Positions 8,663-16,911 of a DNA stretch of 64,000 nucleotides are shown piece by piece. Under the pieces are notes generated by a model. It saw only the letters and a list, made by a program, of their open reading frames with translations, ran no database searches and was not told the origin of the DNA. Each line of letters begins with the position of its first letter. Positions within the stretch are counted from its first letter, which is position 1. Source of the DNA: Thermohalobaculum sp965263335. Its GTDB lineage: Bacteria > Pseudomonadota > Alphaproteobacteria > Rhodobacterales > Rhodobacteraceae. The DNA lies in assembly GCA_965263335.1 (NCBI GenBank), contig CBDHHE010000001.1, positions 3,596,001 to 3,660,000 of the forward strand, given 5' to 3'. The position numbers were made by a program, and so were the translations under genes.

Positions 8663-8675
8663 ATTTGGTATACCA
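8663..8675. promoter_or_regulatory. Palindromic operator TGGTATACCA, site 2 (predicted GntR/FCD binding site)
   Basis: ATTTGGTATACCA, the exact reverse complement of the 13-base site at 1053-1065, lies between the fhs terminator and tctC, about 180 bases ahead of the tctC start. A weak promoter candidate (TTGATT at 8631 and an AT-rich hexamer near 8653-8659) would place the operator at or just after the transcription start, consistent with repression. The promoter is tentative; the repeat of the operator is directly visible. Confidence 0.65.
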
Positions 8676-8855
8676 CTACGCTCTCGCGTCGGTTTCCGGG
8701 GTGCGGGTCGGGTGAACAGAGGGACAAATCTGGCGCGGAGAGCGTCCAAGACCAACCATACCCATCGCAATGGGTGACATGCTCTGAAGCGCCTCGGTGA
8801 CAAGTGGTGCACAGACGTTGAAATGAATGATCATAACTTTGGACGGGAGGTACCA

Positions 8856-9830
8856 ATGGAACTTACACGCAGATTGACGATGATTGCCGGAGCTGCGGCA
8901 GTCTCCTTCGCCGGGTTCACGGGCGCGGCGATGGCCTGGGAGCCCAACAAACCCATCGACTTCGTGATCATGGCGGGCAAAGGCGGCGGCGCCGATAAAA
9001 TGGCCCGGCTGATGCAGGCTATCGTCGAAGAAGAGAATCTTGCAGGCAAACCGCTTGTTCCGGTCAACAAGCCGGGCGGTTCAGGTGCTGAAGCGCTCGT
9101 GCATCTGAACACGGCGAAAGACCCCGATCACACGATCATGGTGACGCTGAACTCGTTCTTCACCACGCCCCTTCGCCAGCCGGGCTTGGGTGTGGACATC
9201 ATGGAGTTCGCACCGATTGGCCGTATGGCCGAGGATACGTTCGTGCTGTGGGTACACAAGGATGAGGGTGTCAGCACCTTCGAGGAGTTCCTTGCCGAGG
9301 CCAAGAACCGCGGTGACGGATGGGTCATGGGCGGCACCGGCAAGGACTCGGAAGACAACATCATCACGGACTTCCTGAACTCGAACTACGGCCTGTCGAT
9401 CAAGTACATCCCCTACAAGGGCGGCGGCGCGGTGGCCAAGGACCTGGCCGGCCAGCAGATCGACAGCTCGGTCAACAATCCATCCGAAGCCCTCGGCTTC
9501 TATGAGTCCGGTGACTTGATCCCGCTCGTGGCGTTCACGGATGAGCGGCTTGCTCTGTTCCCCGACGTGCCCACGCTGAAAGAGCTTGGTGGCGACTTTG
9601 CATACTTCATGCAGCGGTCGGTCGTCGGTGCGCCTGGCATGTCGGATGATGCGCTCGCCTACTATAACGGTCTGTTCCAGAACGTGTTCGAGACCGAAAA
9701 GTGGCAGGGCTACCGCGAGAGCAAAGCGCTGCTCGGCGAAAAAATCGAAGGCGATGACCTTCTCAGCTACTGGACCACCCAGCGCGATCGTCACGAAGCA
9801 ATCCTCAAGGCGTCCGGCGCGATCAAGTAA
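8856..9830 (+). CDS. tctC: Tripartite tricarboxylate transporter substrate-binding protein (TctC/BUG family)
   Basis: Periplasmic solute-binding protein of 324 residues. ATG 8856 follows GGGAGG at 8845-8850; an earlier in-frame ATG at 8823 lacks a site. The signal peptide (LTRRLTMIAGAAAVSFAG, cleavage near AMAWE) is followed by the BUG-type N-terminus KPIDFVIMAGKGGGADKMAR and NKPGGSGAEALVHL. The middle part IKYIPYKGGGAVAKDLAGQQIDSSV and VPTLKELG are family hallmarks. The ligand cannot be read from sequence. Position in a regulon with oxc/frc suggests a small di-acid such as oxalate, but this is inference. It is followed by tctB and tctA. Confidence 0.93.
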   Translation: MELTRRLTMIAGAAAVSFAGFTGAAMAWEPNKPIDFVIMAGKGGGADKMARLMQAIVEEENLAGKPLVPVNKPGGSGAEALVHLNTAKDPDHTIMVTLNSFFTTPLRQPGLGVDIMEFAPIGRMAEDTFVLWVHKDEGVSTFEEFLAEAKNRGDGWVMGGTGKDSEDNIITDFLNSNYGLSIKYIPYKGGGAVAKDLAGQQIDSSVNNPSEALGFYESGDLIPLVAFTDERLALFPDVPTLKELGGDFAYFMQRSVVGAPGMSDDALAYYNGLFQNVFETEKWQGYRESKALLGEKIEGDDLLSYWTTQRDRHEAILKASGAIK

Positions 9831-9863
9831 GCGGCTGATCCGTAGACCGAGGGGGAGTCAGAA

Positions 9864-10385
9864 ATGAGACGTGCCGAACTTGTGGCCGCGATCATTCTAG
9901 GTATCCTCTCGGTCTATATGATGTGGTTGAGCGGGAAGCCTGCATGGGAAGGCGATCCGTGGTTCGAGAACATCGGTTTCACGGATGAGGGGCCAGGTAG
10001 CGGTTTCTGGCCCTTTTGGCTCAGCGGCGTTATGCTTGTCTGCTGCGGCTGGATCATCGTCAACTGGGCTCGGCGGACGTCCCCTCCGTCGCGTTCGACC
10101 GAACAGTTCCTAGACGCCTACGGCAAGATGATGCTGATCAAGGTGGGCGGCGGCGTGACCGCGTTCATCGCGTTGATCCATGTGATCGGCATGTACGGCG
10201 CGATGTTCGTCTTTCTCATGTACTATATCTGCCTGCTGGGCCGACACCAGTGGATCACCGGGCTTCTAATCTCCACGGCGGCACCGGTGTTCACGTTCTT
10301 CTTCTTCGATGTCGCGATGCGCATCGTGTTGCCCAAGGGGTATCTCGAGCCCTTGTTCATCCCGCTCTACGACATTTTCCTCTGA
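9864..10385 (+). CDS. tctB: Tripartite tricarboxylate transporter small membrane subunit (TctB)
   Basis: Membrane protein of 173 residues with about four hydrophobic segments (around residues 5-20, 45-65, 85-115 and 120-150), matching the size and layout of TctB subunits. GPGSGFWPFWLSGVML near residue 40 is a typical TctB feature. ATG 9864 is preceded by GGGGGAG. It stabilises the large permease TctA in TTT importers. It lies 33 bases after tctC and 42 before tctA. Confidence 0.9.
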   Translation: MRRAELVAAIILGILSVYMMWLSGKPAWEGDPWFENIGFTDEGPGSGFWPFWLSGVMLVCCGWIIVNWARRTSPPSRSTEQFLDAYGKMMLIKVGGGVTAFIALIHVIGMYGAMFVFLMYYICLLGRHQWITGLLISTAAPVFTFFFFDVAMRIVLPKGYLEPLFIPLYDIFL

Positions 10386-10427
10386 TACTTAGTACGTGGC
10401 AACACACGCCCCGGCCAGGAGACATCG

Positions 10428-11954
10428 ATGGAAGTGCTCTCGCTCCTTACTGACGGCATCCTAGAGGCGCTTTCGCCGACAAACCTGTTCCTGTCGTTCA
10501 TCGGCGTGGTGATTGGGCTGTTCGTGGGAGCAATGCCCGGGCTTGGGTCGGTCAACGGAGTGGCGATCTTGTTGCCCGCCACGTTCCTCATCCAGAACCA
10601 GACCGGTTCCGCGACCTCGCCCATGATCTTCCTCGCGGCGATCTACTACGGTGCCATGTATGGCGGCGCGATTTCGTCGATCACCCTAGGTATACCTGGC
10701 GCTTCAACTGCAGTTGCGACGACTTTCGACGGGCGACCCATGGCCCTAAGTGGCCGTGCGGATCAGGCATTGGTCACGGCGGCGATCGCCTCCTTCATTG
10801 GCGGTACGATCGCAAATCTCCTGTTCACGGCGTTTGCGCCACCTTTGGCATCGGTGGCGCTGAGTTTTGGTCCGCCGGAGATATTTGCACTGATGCTCTT
10901 GGCCTTCGCGACATTCATCGGCCTCGGTGGTGACGACATCCCGAAGACAATTCTCTCAATCGCATTTGGCCTCGTGCTCTCGGCTGTTGGCTTCGACATC
11001 ATTTCGGGAGCGCCCAGGCTCATCTTCTTCGACATCACCGGGTTCATGCACGGCATCAACTTCCTGGTGCTGGCGATCGGTGTGTATGGCATCGGGGAGA
11101 TGCTCTGGACGATCAACACCACACGCGACGACATGCAGATGACAGAGGCCAAGATAAGCGCCGCTGGTGTTTTCCGTGCCGTGGGCGAGACGTTCCGACG
11201 TGCGTGGAAAGGCATGGGTGTTGGCTCATTGCTAGGCTTTTTCGTGGGAATCCTTCCTGCTGCAGGAGCAACGCCGGGCTCGCTGATGGCCTACGGTGTG
11301 ACCAAGATGGCAAGCAAGGAACCGAAGAGCTTCGGGAAGGGCAATCCGGACGGGGTCGCAGCGCCCGAAGCCGCAAACAACTCGGCATCGACCGGTGCCA
11401 TGTTGCCAATGTTGACACTCGGCATTCCGGGTTCACCAACGACTGCGGTCTTGCTTGGTGGCATGGTGATCTGGGGCCTCACACCGGGACCGCGACTGTT
11501 CTCGGATCAGCCCGATTTTGTATGGCCGCTGATTGGCTCGTTCTACGTTGCGAACCTGATCTCGCTGATTGTGAACCTCGCATTCATTCCTTTGTTCCTC
11601 TGGATGCTTCGCATGCCATTCACGATTCTGGCGCCGATCATCTTCGTGCTCTCGGTGGTCGGAGGGTATGCGGCGACCCAGGATATGCACGATGTGTGGC
11701 TGATGCTGATCTTCGGGGTCGGGGCTTTCCTGTTGCGGATCCTCGACTATCCGCTGGCACCTGCGGTGCTGGCAATCGTTCTGGGACCGATCGCCGAACC
11801 GACCATGCGTCAGTCGCTCTTGTTGTCCGATGGTGATCCGATGATATTCATCGAGCGTCCGATCGCGGGTCCGATCACGATTGCCGCAATCATCCTGATC
11901 CTATTGCCACTGGTGAACATGCTCCGCGGGCGTATGCGGGCGTCACAAACGTAA
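10428..11954 (+). CDS. tctA: Tripartite tricarboxylate transporter large permease (TctA)
   Basis: Polytopic membrane protein of 508 residues, the usual TctA length. The conserved G-x-x-PGLG element appears as GAMPGLGSVNGVAILLPATF near residue 34, followed by IYYGAMYGGAISSITLGIPG. The pseudo-repeat in the second half has GILPAAGATPGSLMAYG and MLTLGIPGSPTTAVLLGG, again as in the family. AGGAGA precedes ATG 10428. It carries out proton- or sodium-driven uptake of the acid delivered by TctC. A small inverted repeat AGCCAA/TTGGCT straddles the stop (11954-11978) and may be a weak terminator. Confidence 0.95.
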   Translation: MEVLSLLTDGILEALSPTNLFLSFIGVVIGLFVGAMPGLGSVNGVAILLPATFLIQNQTGSATSPMIFLAAIYYGAMYGGAISSITLGIPGASTAVATTFDGRPMALSGRADQALVTAAIASFIGGTIANLLFTAFAPPLASVALSFGPPEIFALMLLAFATFIGLGGDDIPKTILSIAFGLVLSAVGFDIISGAPRLIFFDITGFMHGINFLVLAIGVYGIGEMLWTINTTRDDMQMTEAKISAAGVFRAVGETFRRAWKGMGVGSLLGFFVGILPAAGATPGSLMAYGVTKMASKEPKSFGKGNPDGVAAPEAANNSASTGAMLPMLTLGIPGSPTTAVLLGGMVIWGLTPGPRLFSDQPDFVWPLIGSFYVANLISLIVNLAFIPLFLWMLRMPFTILAPIIFVLSVVGGYAATQDMHDVWLMLIFGVGAFLLRILDYPLAPAVLAIVLGPIAEPTMRQSLLLSDGDPMIFIERPIAGPITIAAIILILLPLVNMLRGRMRASQT

Positions 11955-11978
11955 GCCAATTGTTTCTGCAGGTTGGCT

Positions 11979-12227
11979 CTAGTGTGACCGTTCGTGTCTT
12001 GCTTCGGTGTGCTCAGGCGGTGTCGTCCAGCACAGGTGTTCGTCCTTGCCGCCCGGCCAAGGAGCGTCTGGATGCAGCGGTATCACAACTGCGTAGGGAT
12101 GGCGCGCCAGAGTCTTCGCCGCTCGCTCGCAGTCTGCGAGCGCGTATCCCCGCCTTAGGTGCGGGTTGCCCGAATCCGGGAACACGAGAATCTTCCAGAC
12201 CTGCATTGGGTCATGGAAAGCCGCCAT
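11979..12227 (-). CDS. Possible small hypothetical protein in the 11955-12283 gap
   Basis: The 329-base stretch between tctA and the DUF4396 gene has no convincing gene. The best candidate is an 82-residue minus-strand frame from ATG 12227, following the DUF4396 gene by 56 bases in the same direction. It encodes a short soluble protein with a plausible composition (KILVFPDSGNPHLRRGYALAD), but no recognised domain and no clear ribosome-binding site. It could be chance. Confidence 0.3.
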   Translation of the reverse strand: MAAFHDPMQVWKILVFPDSGNPHLRRGYALADCERAAKTLARHPYAVVIPLHPDAPWPGGKDEHLCWTTPPEHTEARHERSH

Positions 12228-12283
12228 GGTGAACAAAGGTTTAACCAGCAGGTTACCGTCGACTGCGCCTGCAGCTCTACGGC

Positions 12284-12730
12284 TCAGTGGCAGGCCTTAC
12301 CCAATGCCTTCAAACGCCAGTAGTTGTAGGGAAGTGGTGTCAAGAAACCGGCTGTCAGCATGAAAGGCAGCACCCACCAGGTCAGACGCGCGCCTCCCGT
12401 CATCAAGACATCGACCAAGTTCATGGCGACTTCCATGGAGATCATAGAAATCAGCGACATACCAATTGCAGTGCGGAATGCATCGCCGAGAGTCATCTGG
12501 CGGGAAAGAATCAGCGTCTCGAGCGCTATGGACGTCAGAAGTCCATTCACGATCGCAAGGAGCATAATGGCGAGCGTCGGCCATGGGATGCCGGTGACCT
12601 GAAAGAAGTATATTGTCCCGAGATCGCCGATCGAGCAGCCCAGCAAACACCACGCAGTGTTCACCGATGCGCGTCGCCACGTGTGCTTGCAAGACCAATT
12701 GAAGTCAGTGATCGGTTTAGCGGTCGCCAT
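12284..12730 (-). CDS. DUF4396 domain membrane protein
   Basis: Protein of 148 residues with about four hydrophobic helices. The N-terminal motif FNWSCKHTWRRASVNTAWCL followed by GCSIGDLGTIYFFQ is characteristic of DUF4396, as are the MSMISMEVAMNLVD-like helix and the C-terminal PLPYNYWRL. ATG 12730 is used; a GTG 21 bases upstream would add seven residues. Function unknown; the conserved Cys, Asp and Met residues inside helices hint at metal handling, which is speculative. It is divergent from the MoxR cluster, with about 140 bases of shared upstream DNA. Confidence 0.8.
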   Translation of the reverse strand: MATAKPITDFNWSCKHTWRRASVNTAWCLLGCSIGDLGTIYFFQVTGIPWPTLAIMLLAIVNGLLTSIALETLILSRQMTLGDAFRTAIGMSLISMISMEVAMNLVDVLMTGGARLTWWVLPFMLTAGFLTPLPYNYWRLKALGKACH

Positions 12731-12872
12731 TCCTTTAGCTCTTCTGCCCACACGCTAGAGCCAGCATATACAGGTTCCAGTTGCTGGAGGGTCAACCTCT
12801 CATGTAGCGCGCGGGTCGGGATTCATCTCTCAGGCGATGGCCGAACTTGACCGAAGATGCTAGAGCTGCGCC

Positions 12873-13883
12873 ATGGCGGACGTGCAGAGCAGCGAGGTTG
12901 CGAGTCCCCCGGAGTGGCACAGGCCGTTCACGGACCTCTCGACATGGTTGAAGCTTCGCGTGGTCGGTCAGGATGCGGCCATCGACAACATCTTGATCGC
13001 GCTGCTGGCAGACGGGCATGTGCTGCTCGAAGGCGCACCGGGTCTTGCAAAAACACGACTCGCGCGTCTGCTCGCGCAAGCGCTGGAGGGCGACTACAGG
13101 CGCATTCAGTTCACGCCGGACCTGTTGCCGGGCGATCTGATCGGCACGCCGATCTACCAACCTGATGACCACCGGTTCGTCTTTCAGAAGGGTCCGGTGT
13201 TTGCCAACTACATTCTGGCGGATGAGATCAACCGGGCGCCCGCCAAAGTGCAGTCTGCACTGCTTGAGGCGATGGAGGAGCGCCAGGTCACGGCGGGCGA
13301 GGACAGCTATGCGCTCGAGACGCCGTTCTTCGTTGTGGCAACTCAGAATCCCATCGAGCACGACGGGACATGGGATCTCCCGCAGGCGCAGCTCGACCGG
13401 TTCGTGATGCAGATCAACCTCGGGTACCCGCAAGCAGCTGTCGAGCGCGACATTCTCGATCTTGTGTTGGGCGAAACCGGAGCGATGCTGTCTGATGAGG
13501 GTCTCGACGATCCGCCGCCTGTGATTTCCAAGCGCGAACTTCACGGTGCCAAGCAAGCGGTCTCGGATGTCCATCTGTCAGAGATCGTGCGGCGCTATCT
13601 GGTGCGTCTTATCGCGGGGACTCGCGATGATCCACGTCCTTTGGATGGGGTGGGCGAACATCTCTCGCATCCGGTCTCGCCGCGCGGCACGGTGATGCTC
13701 GCGCGCACAGCTCAGGGACGAGCTTGGATGCACGGACGTGATCACGTTCTGCCCGAAGATGTCGCCGCGGTTGCGCCTGTTGTGCTCCGGCACCGAATTG
13801 GATTGACCTACCGCGCTGAAGCGGACGGTGTTGCGCCGGATGCGATCGTCACGGCGCTGATCGAACAGGTCAATGTGGTCTGA
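12873..13883 (+). CDS. MoxR-family AAA+ ATPase
   Basis: AAA+ ATPase of 336 residues. Walker A is GAPGLAKT (residues 54-61), Walker B ILADEINRAP (Asp117, Glu118), sensor I ATQNPIEHDGTW, and arginine/lid segments SPRGT and HRIGLTYRAEADG follow. MoxR proteins act as chaperone-like ATPases with VWA proteins, for example in maturation of methanol dehydrogenase and of other metalloenzymes. Here it heads an unbroken cluster of MoxR, DUF58, DUF4381, two VWA proteins, a TPR protein and a BatD-like protein; the next gene starts 11 bases before this stop, pointing to translational coupling. It is a family member by motif; the client is inferred from the downstream PQQ and molybdenum enzymes. Confidence 0.94.
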   Translation: MADVQSSEVASPPEWHRPFTDLSTWLKLRVVGQDAAIDNILIALLADGHVLLEGAPGLAKTRLARLLAQALEGDYRRIQFTPDLLPGDLIGTPIYQPDDHRFVFQKGPVFANYILADEINRAPAKVQSALLEAMEERQVTAGEDSYALETPFFVVATQNPIEHDGTWDLPQAQLDRFVMQINLGYPQAAVERDILDLVLGETGAMLSDEGLDDPPPVISKRELHGAKQAVSDVHLSEIVRRYLVRLIAGTRDDPRPLDGVGEHLSHPVSPRGTVMLARTAQGRAWMHGRDHVLPEDVAAVAPVVLRHRIGLTYRAEADGVAPDAIVTALIEQVNVV

Positions 13884-14766
13884 TCAACCTGCGATGCGCG
13901 ACCAGGAAGCCCGGGCAGTCGGGCTCACCCTCGATGAGCTTGTGGGAATGCAAGTCAAGCAGCTGCGCGGCAGCCTGAAGCCAGGGCGACGCGGGCCGTT
14001 CGGCGAGCGGCCCGGTCGCGGACGCGCGCGCAGCCTCGATTTCGATGGCTCAAGCCCTTACATCGCCGGAGACGATGTGCGCTGGATGGATTGGCGTGCA
14101 ACCGCGCGCTCGGGACGCCCCTACGTCAAGCGGTTTGCGGCGCAGTCGCATCGGGCACGCATGCTTGTGGTCGACCTGCACGCCGCACTTCACTTCGGAA
14201 CACGGACAAGGCTTATGGCAAAGACTGCCGCTCTGACGGCAGCCCGTCTGGCTTGGGAAGCGTTTGCACTGAATGAGCCGGTTGGTCTGGCTGTTCCGGA
14301 CCAAGACGTTGTGCGTCCGAAGCGCGGGCGGGGCCATCTTTTGCACGTTCTGGACCGCATCCAGAATGCCTACTCGGTGCGCTCCGAAAACATCGATCTT
14401 GCCCAGCATGTGCACAAGTCTGCCGCGTTTCTGCGAGCAGGCGACGAAATCTGTGTTGTCAGCGACTTTCCGGAACCCTGGATGGCGTTGTTGCAGGAGA
14501 CGCGAGCACTTGCCGAGAGCCTTGTCCTCAACGCCTTTGTGGTCACCGATCACGTTGTTCGAAGCGCTTTGCCTGCGGGGCGCTACCCAGTCCTGCCTCC
14601 CGGTGCGCCCCGTCGGGTGCTCACGGTGTCCGCGAAGCAAGGTGAAGCGGTTGAAGACCTGATGATCGCCACGGCGCGAACAAGGCGCCAGAACTTTAAC
14701 GAGAGCGGTTGGCATGTGGTCGATGCGGATGAAATCGTGCCGCGCGCGGATGGAAACCTAAGATGA
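13873..14766 (+). CDS. DUF58 domain protein (MxaS-like)
   Basis: Soluble protein of 297 residues. The DUF58 core is visible at residues 40-85: GRGRARSLDFDGSSPYIAGD, VRWMDWRATARSGRPYVKRF, and then a degenerate VWA-like fold starting MLVVDLHAALHFGT. DUF58 proteins are regularly encoded beside MoxR ATPases; the methanol dehydrogenase gene mxaS belongs to this group. Overlaps moxR by 11 bases and the DUF4381 gene by 4 (ATGA). Unlike some DUF58 proteins it has no obvious N-terminal membrane helices. Its exact job in the MoxR complex is unknown. Confidence 0.88.
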   Translation: MWSDQPAMRDQEARAVGLTLDELVGMQVKQLRGSLKPGRRGPFGERPGRGRARSLDFDGSSPYIAGDDVRWMDWRATARSGRPYVKRFAAQSHRARMLVVDLHAALHFGTRTRLMAKTAALTAARLAWEAFALNEPVGLAVPDQDVVRPKRGRGHLLHVLDRIQNAYSVRSENIDLAQHVHKSAAFLRAGDEICVVSDFPEPWMALLQETRALAESLVLNAFVVTDHVVRSALPAGRYPVLPPGAPRRVLTVSAKQGEAVEDLMIATARTRRQNFNESGWHVVDADEIVPRADGNLR

Positions 14767-15131
14767 CTCCGCAAGAGATCCTCGCAGGTCTACGCGATAT
14801 CCATTTGCCCGCCGACACAATCGAAGCAGGACCGCAGGCACTTGCCATCTGGCCCTTCCTTGCCTTTGTGGGTCTCGTCCTCGCGATCGTTGGTGTGCGT
14901 TGGTTCAGGGCAGGTGCATGGCGGCGCGCCGCGTATCGGCACCTGTCTGAAATCGAAAGGGACACCGATGCAGTGCGTCGTCGAGAAGCGCTGTTCGACC
15001 TCATGCGAAGACTGGCGTCCCACACGGACCTGATGCCGCTTCCATCTGCTGTGTTCAAGGCACCGGAATCCATTGACCCGTCCGAGCTGGATGCTCTGGC
15101 GGCGCACATTCGGAGGAGAATTGGCGGGTGA
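14763..15131 (+). CDS. DUF4381 domain protein, single-pass membrane
   Basis: Protein of 122 residues with LRDIHLPADTIEAGPQALAIWPF leading into one hydrophobic helix (about residues 28-48) and a basic cytoplasmic tail (FRAGAWRRAAYRHL). The D-I-H-x-P opening and the size are typical of DUF4381, a family found almost only in MoxR/VWA gene clusters. It starts within an ATGA overlap with the DUF58 gene and ends in a GTGA overlap with the first VWA gene. Probably a membrane anchor or adaptor for the complex; this is inference from context. Confidence 0.82.
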   Translation: MTPQEILAGLRDIHLPADTIEAGPQALAIWPFLAFVGLVLAIVGVRWFRAGAWRRAAYRHLSEIERDTDAVRRREALFDLMRRLASHTDLMPLPSAVFKAPESIDPSELDALAAHIRRRIGG

Positions 15132-16060
15132 TCGAATTCGCCCGAGCCTGGGCTTTCGCGCTGCTGCCGCTGCCGTTGCTGGCGTGGTGGCTGTTGCCAG
15201 CTTTACCCGCTCACGGGGCGGTTGTGCTCCCCGCATCGGTTTGGCAGGTGTTGGAGCACGTGGCGGCCGGCCGGTCGCGAAGTCCACTGGTGCTGCCGCA
15301 GGGACTTTTGCTCCGCGTCTTCGGCTGGCTGGCGCTCGTGGTCGCACTTGCTGGCCCCCAGAGCCCGGATCCGCCACTGGTCACGCCGACGGGGCGTGAT
15401 CTGCTGGTGGCGCTCGACCTATCGGCAAGCATGGGTGACGGCGCACGGGACAAGGAAGGAGAACGTCGGATCGAAACTGTCCGTTCGCTCGCGGCATCTT
15501 TCCTGGAGACGCGAACGGGGGATCGGATCGGTTTGATCGGGTTCGCCGACGAGGCTTATCTCGTCTCGCCTTTGAGTTTCGATACACGTGCGGTTGGTGC
15601 GATGCTGGAGGAGCTGTCTATCGGCTTGGCCGGGCGACGTACAGATCTGGGCAAAGCGATCGGGCTCGCAGTGCAGGCGTTACGTTCCGAGCAGGAACAC
15701 GAGCGGCTTTTGATCATTCTCTCGGATGGCGAAACCAACGTGGGTGATCTCGCGGCCCTCGACGCGGCTGCTCTCGCCGCAGCAGAAGGCATCACCATTC
15801 ATATGGTGGGTTTTGCTCCAGACAGTGTTGAGGACAGTACGGCTCACATGCAGGAGGTCGCTGCCCTCACGGGCGGGCGCTACTTCAACGCGGCGACGCC
15901 GGAGACGCTCAGCGAAATCTTCGATGAGATCGAACGCCTTGCCCCCGTGTCGGTCCCTGAACGTGACATCAGTCCGGTGACCGACTGGGACTGGATCGCA
16001 CTGTTGGCTGCGTTGTTTGCCGTCGTTGGCATAGGATGGCGGGAGCTTCGAGGCATATGA
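15128..16060 (+). CDS. VWA domain membrane protein, BatA/MxaC-like
   Basis: Protein of 310 residues with two N-terminal hydrophobic segments (about 8-26 and 60-76), a von Willebrand A domain (about 90-270) and a C-terminal helix. The MIDAS metal site is intact: ALDLSASMGDG (Asp97, Ser99, Ser101), the Thr loop around GRRTDLGKAI, and LSDGETNVGDL. The start is GTG 15128 in a 4-base overlap with the previous gene. Such proteins receive the MoxR ATPase and bind clients through the VWA domain. The neighbouring VWA gene lacks the metal site, so this one is the metal-competent member of the pair. Confidence 0.9.
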   Translation: MIEFARAWAFALLPLPLLAWWLLPALPAHGAVVLPASVWQVLEHVAAGRSRSPLVLPQGLLLRVFGWLALVVALAGPQSPDPPLVTPTGRDLLVALDLSASMGDGARDKEGERRIETVRSLAASFLETRTGDRIGLIGFADEAYLVSPLSFDTRAVGAMLEELSIGLAGRRTDLGKAIGLAVQALRSEQEHERLLIILSDGETNVGDLAALDAAALAAAEGITIHMVGFAPDSVEDSTAHMQEVAALTGGRYFNAATPETLSEIFDEIERLAPVSVPERDISPVTDWDWIALLAALFAVVGIGWRELRGI

Positions 16061-16911
16061 TGCTTGGCGCGCCGTATGTGCTGGTGCTGCTTCTGCCTGT
16101 GGCGGCGCTCATATTCCTGATGCATGGACGGCGTGCCGTCGTGATGCCATCCTTGCCCGGCGCGTGGATGCGTGTGGTCGATCCGGTTCTCCAGCGCCAC
16201 CTGGCCCGGAGCGGTGGTGAGTTGCGGTCTGGACAAGCGATGCTCGCCGCTGCAATCGCGGCTTTGATCATTGTCGCGTTGGCCCGTCCATTGGTCGAAG
16301 TTGGTCAGACCGCGAACTACGCCAATCTTGCGGGGCGCGTAATTGTCCTCGATGTCCGCTCGAACGATGGTCTTGCCGAGCGGCGCGCCGTTGCACGAGA
16401 GATCGCTGCGGCACTACCTGACATTCCCGTCGCTGTGGTGGCGGTTGCGGGCGAGTCCTACACGGTGGTGCCGTTGACCACCGACACCCGCCACCTCAAC
16501 AGGTACGTCAATGTTTTGAGTGCCGAGATGATACCTGCGCCCGGAGGCGCGCTGAATGTCGGACTGGCATCTGCCGAAGCGTTGCTTGCTGGTGCCGGGG
16601 TCCATGTGGGGCAGATCATCCTGATTTCGTCCGACGCACCGCCAAGGCAATCCGCACCGATCGCGCCTTCCGACACGTCTCGATCGATCGTGGCACTTGG
16701 CGATGCATCTGGGTGGGAGGCATTCGCCGATCGATTTGATGCGAAGCTGTTCACGAACGAAGATGCACAGGAGACATCCCGGTCGTTTCAGCGCCAGCTG
16801 CGCCAGTTTCACCGTGAAAAGCTGCGCGAAGGCTCGATGGACGTTGGTCCGTGGATCATCGGAGTGGCGTTGCTGCTGTGGCTCGGGTTGTTTCGCCGGA
16901 GATCCCAGTGA
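16057..16911 (+). CDS. VWA-like membrane protein with degenerate metal site (BatB/MxaL position)
   Basis: Protein of 284 residues, N-terminal helices at about 5-24 and 62-80, VWA-like domain at 92-245, and a C-terminal helix (about 258-275). At the MIDAS position the DxSxS motif is replaced by VLDVRSNDG (Asp99, Arg101, Asn103), and the later LSDG-type motif reads ILISSDAPP. The fold is recognisable but metal binding is probably lost. ATG 16057 overlaps the previous stop in an ATGA arrangement, although an upstream in-frame start is open. Likely a structural partner of the intact VWA protein just upstream; not an isolated pseudogene, since the frame and gene overlaps are preserved. Confidence 0.83.
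   Translation: MMLGAPYVLVLLLPVAALIFLMHGRRAVVMPSLPGAWMRVVDPVLQRHLARSGGELRSGQAMLAAAIAALIIVALARPLVEVGQTANYANLAGRVIVLDVRSNDGLAERRAVAREIAAALPDIPVAVVAVAGESYTVVPLTTDTRHLNRYVNVLSAEMIPAPGGALNVGLASAEALLAGAGVHVGQIILISSDAPPRQSAPIAPSDTSRSIVALGDASGWEAFADRFDAKLFTNEDAQETSRSFQRQLRQFHREKLREGSMDVGPWIIGVALLLWLGLFRRRSQ

Noticed and set aside
10688..10697. AGGTATACCT, a palindrome similar to the GntR operator
   Set aside because: It lies inside the tctA coding region and differs at both outer bases; probably chance, though an internal site cannot be excluded.
11954..11978. AGCCAA/TTGGCT inverted repeat at the end of tctA
   Set aside because: Six base pairs with a 13-base loop, overlapping the stop codon; mentioned under tctA only.
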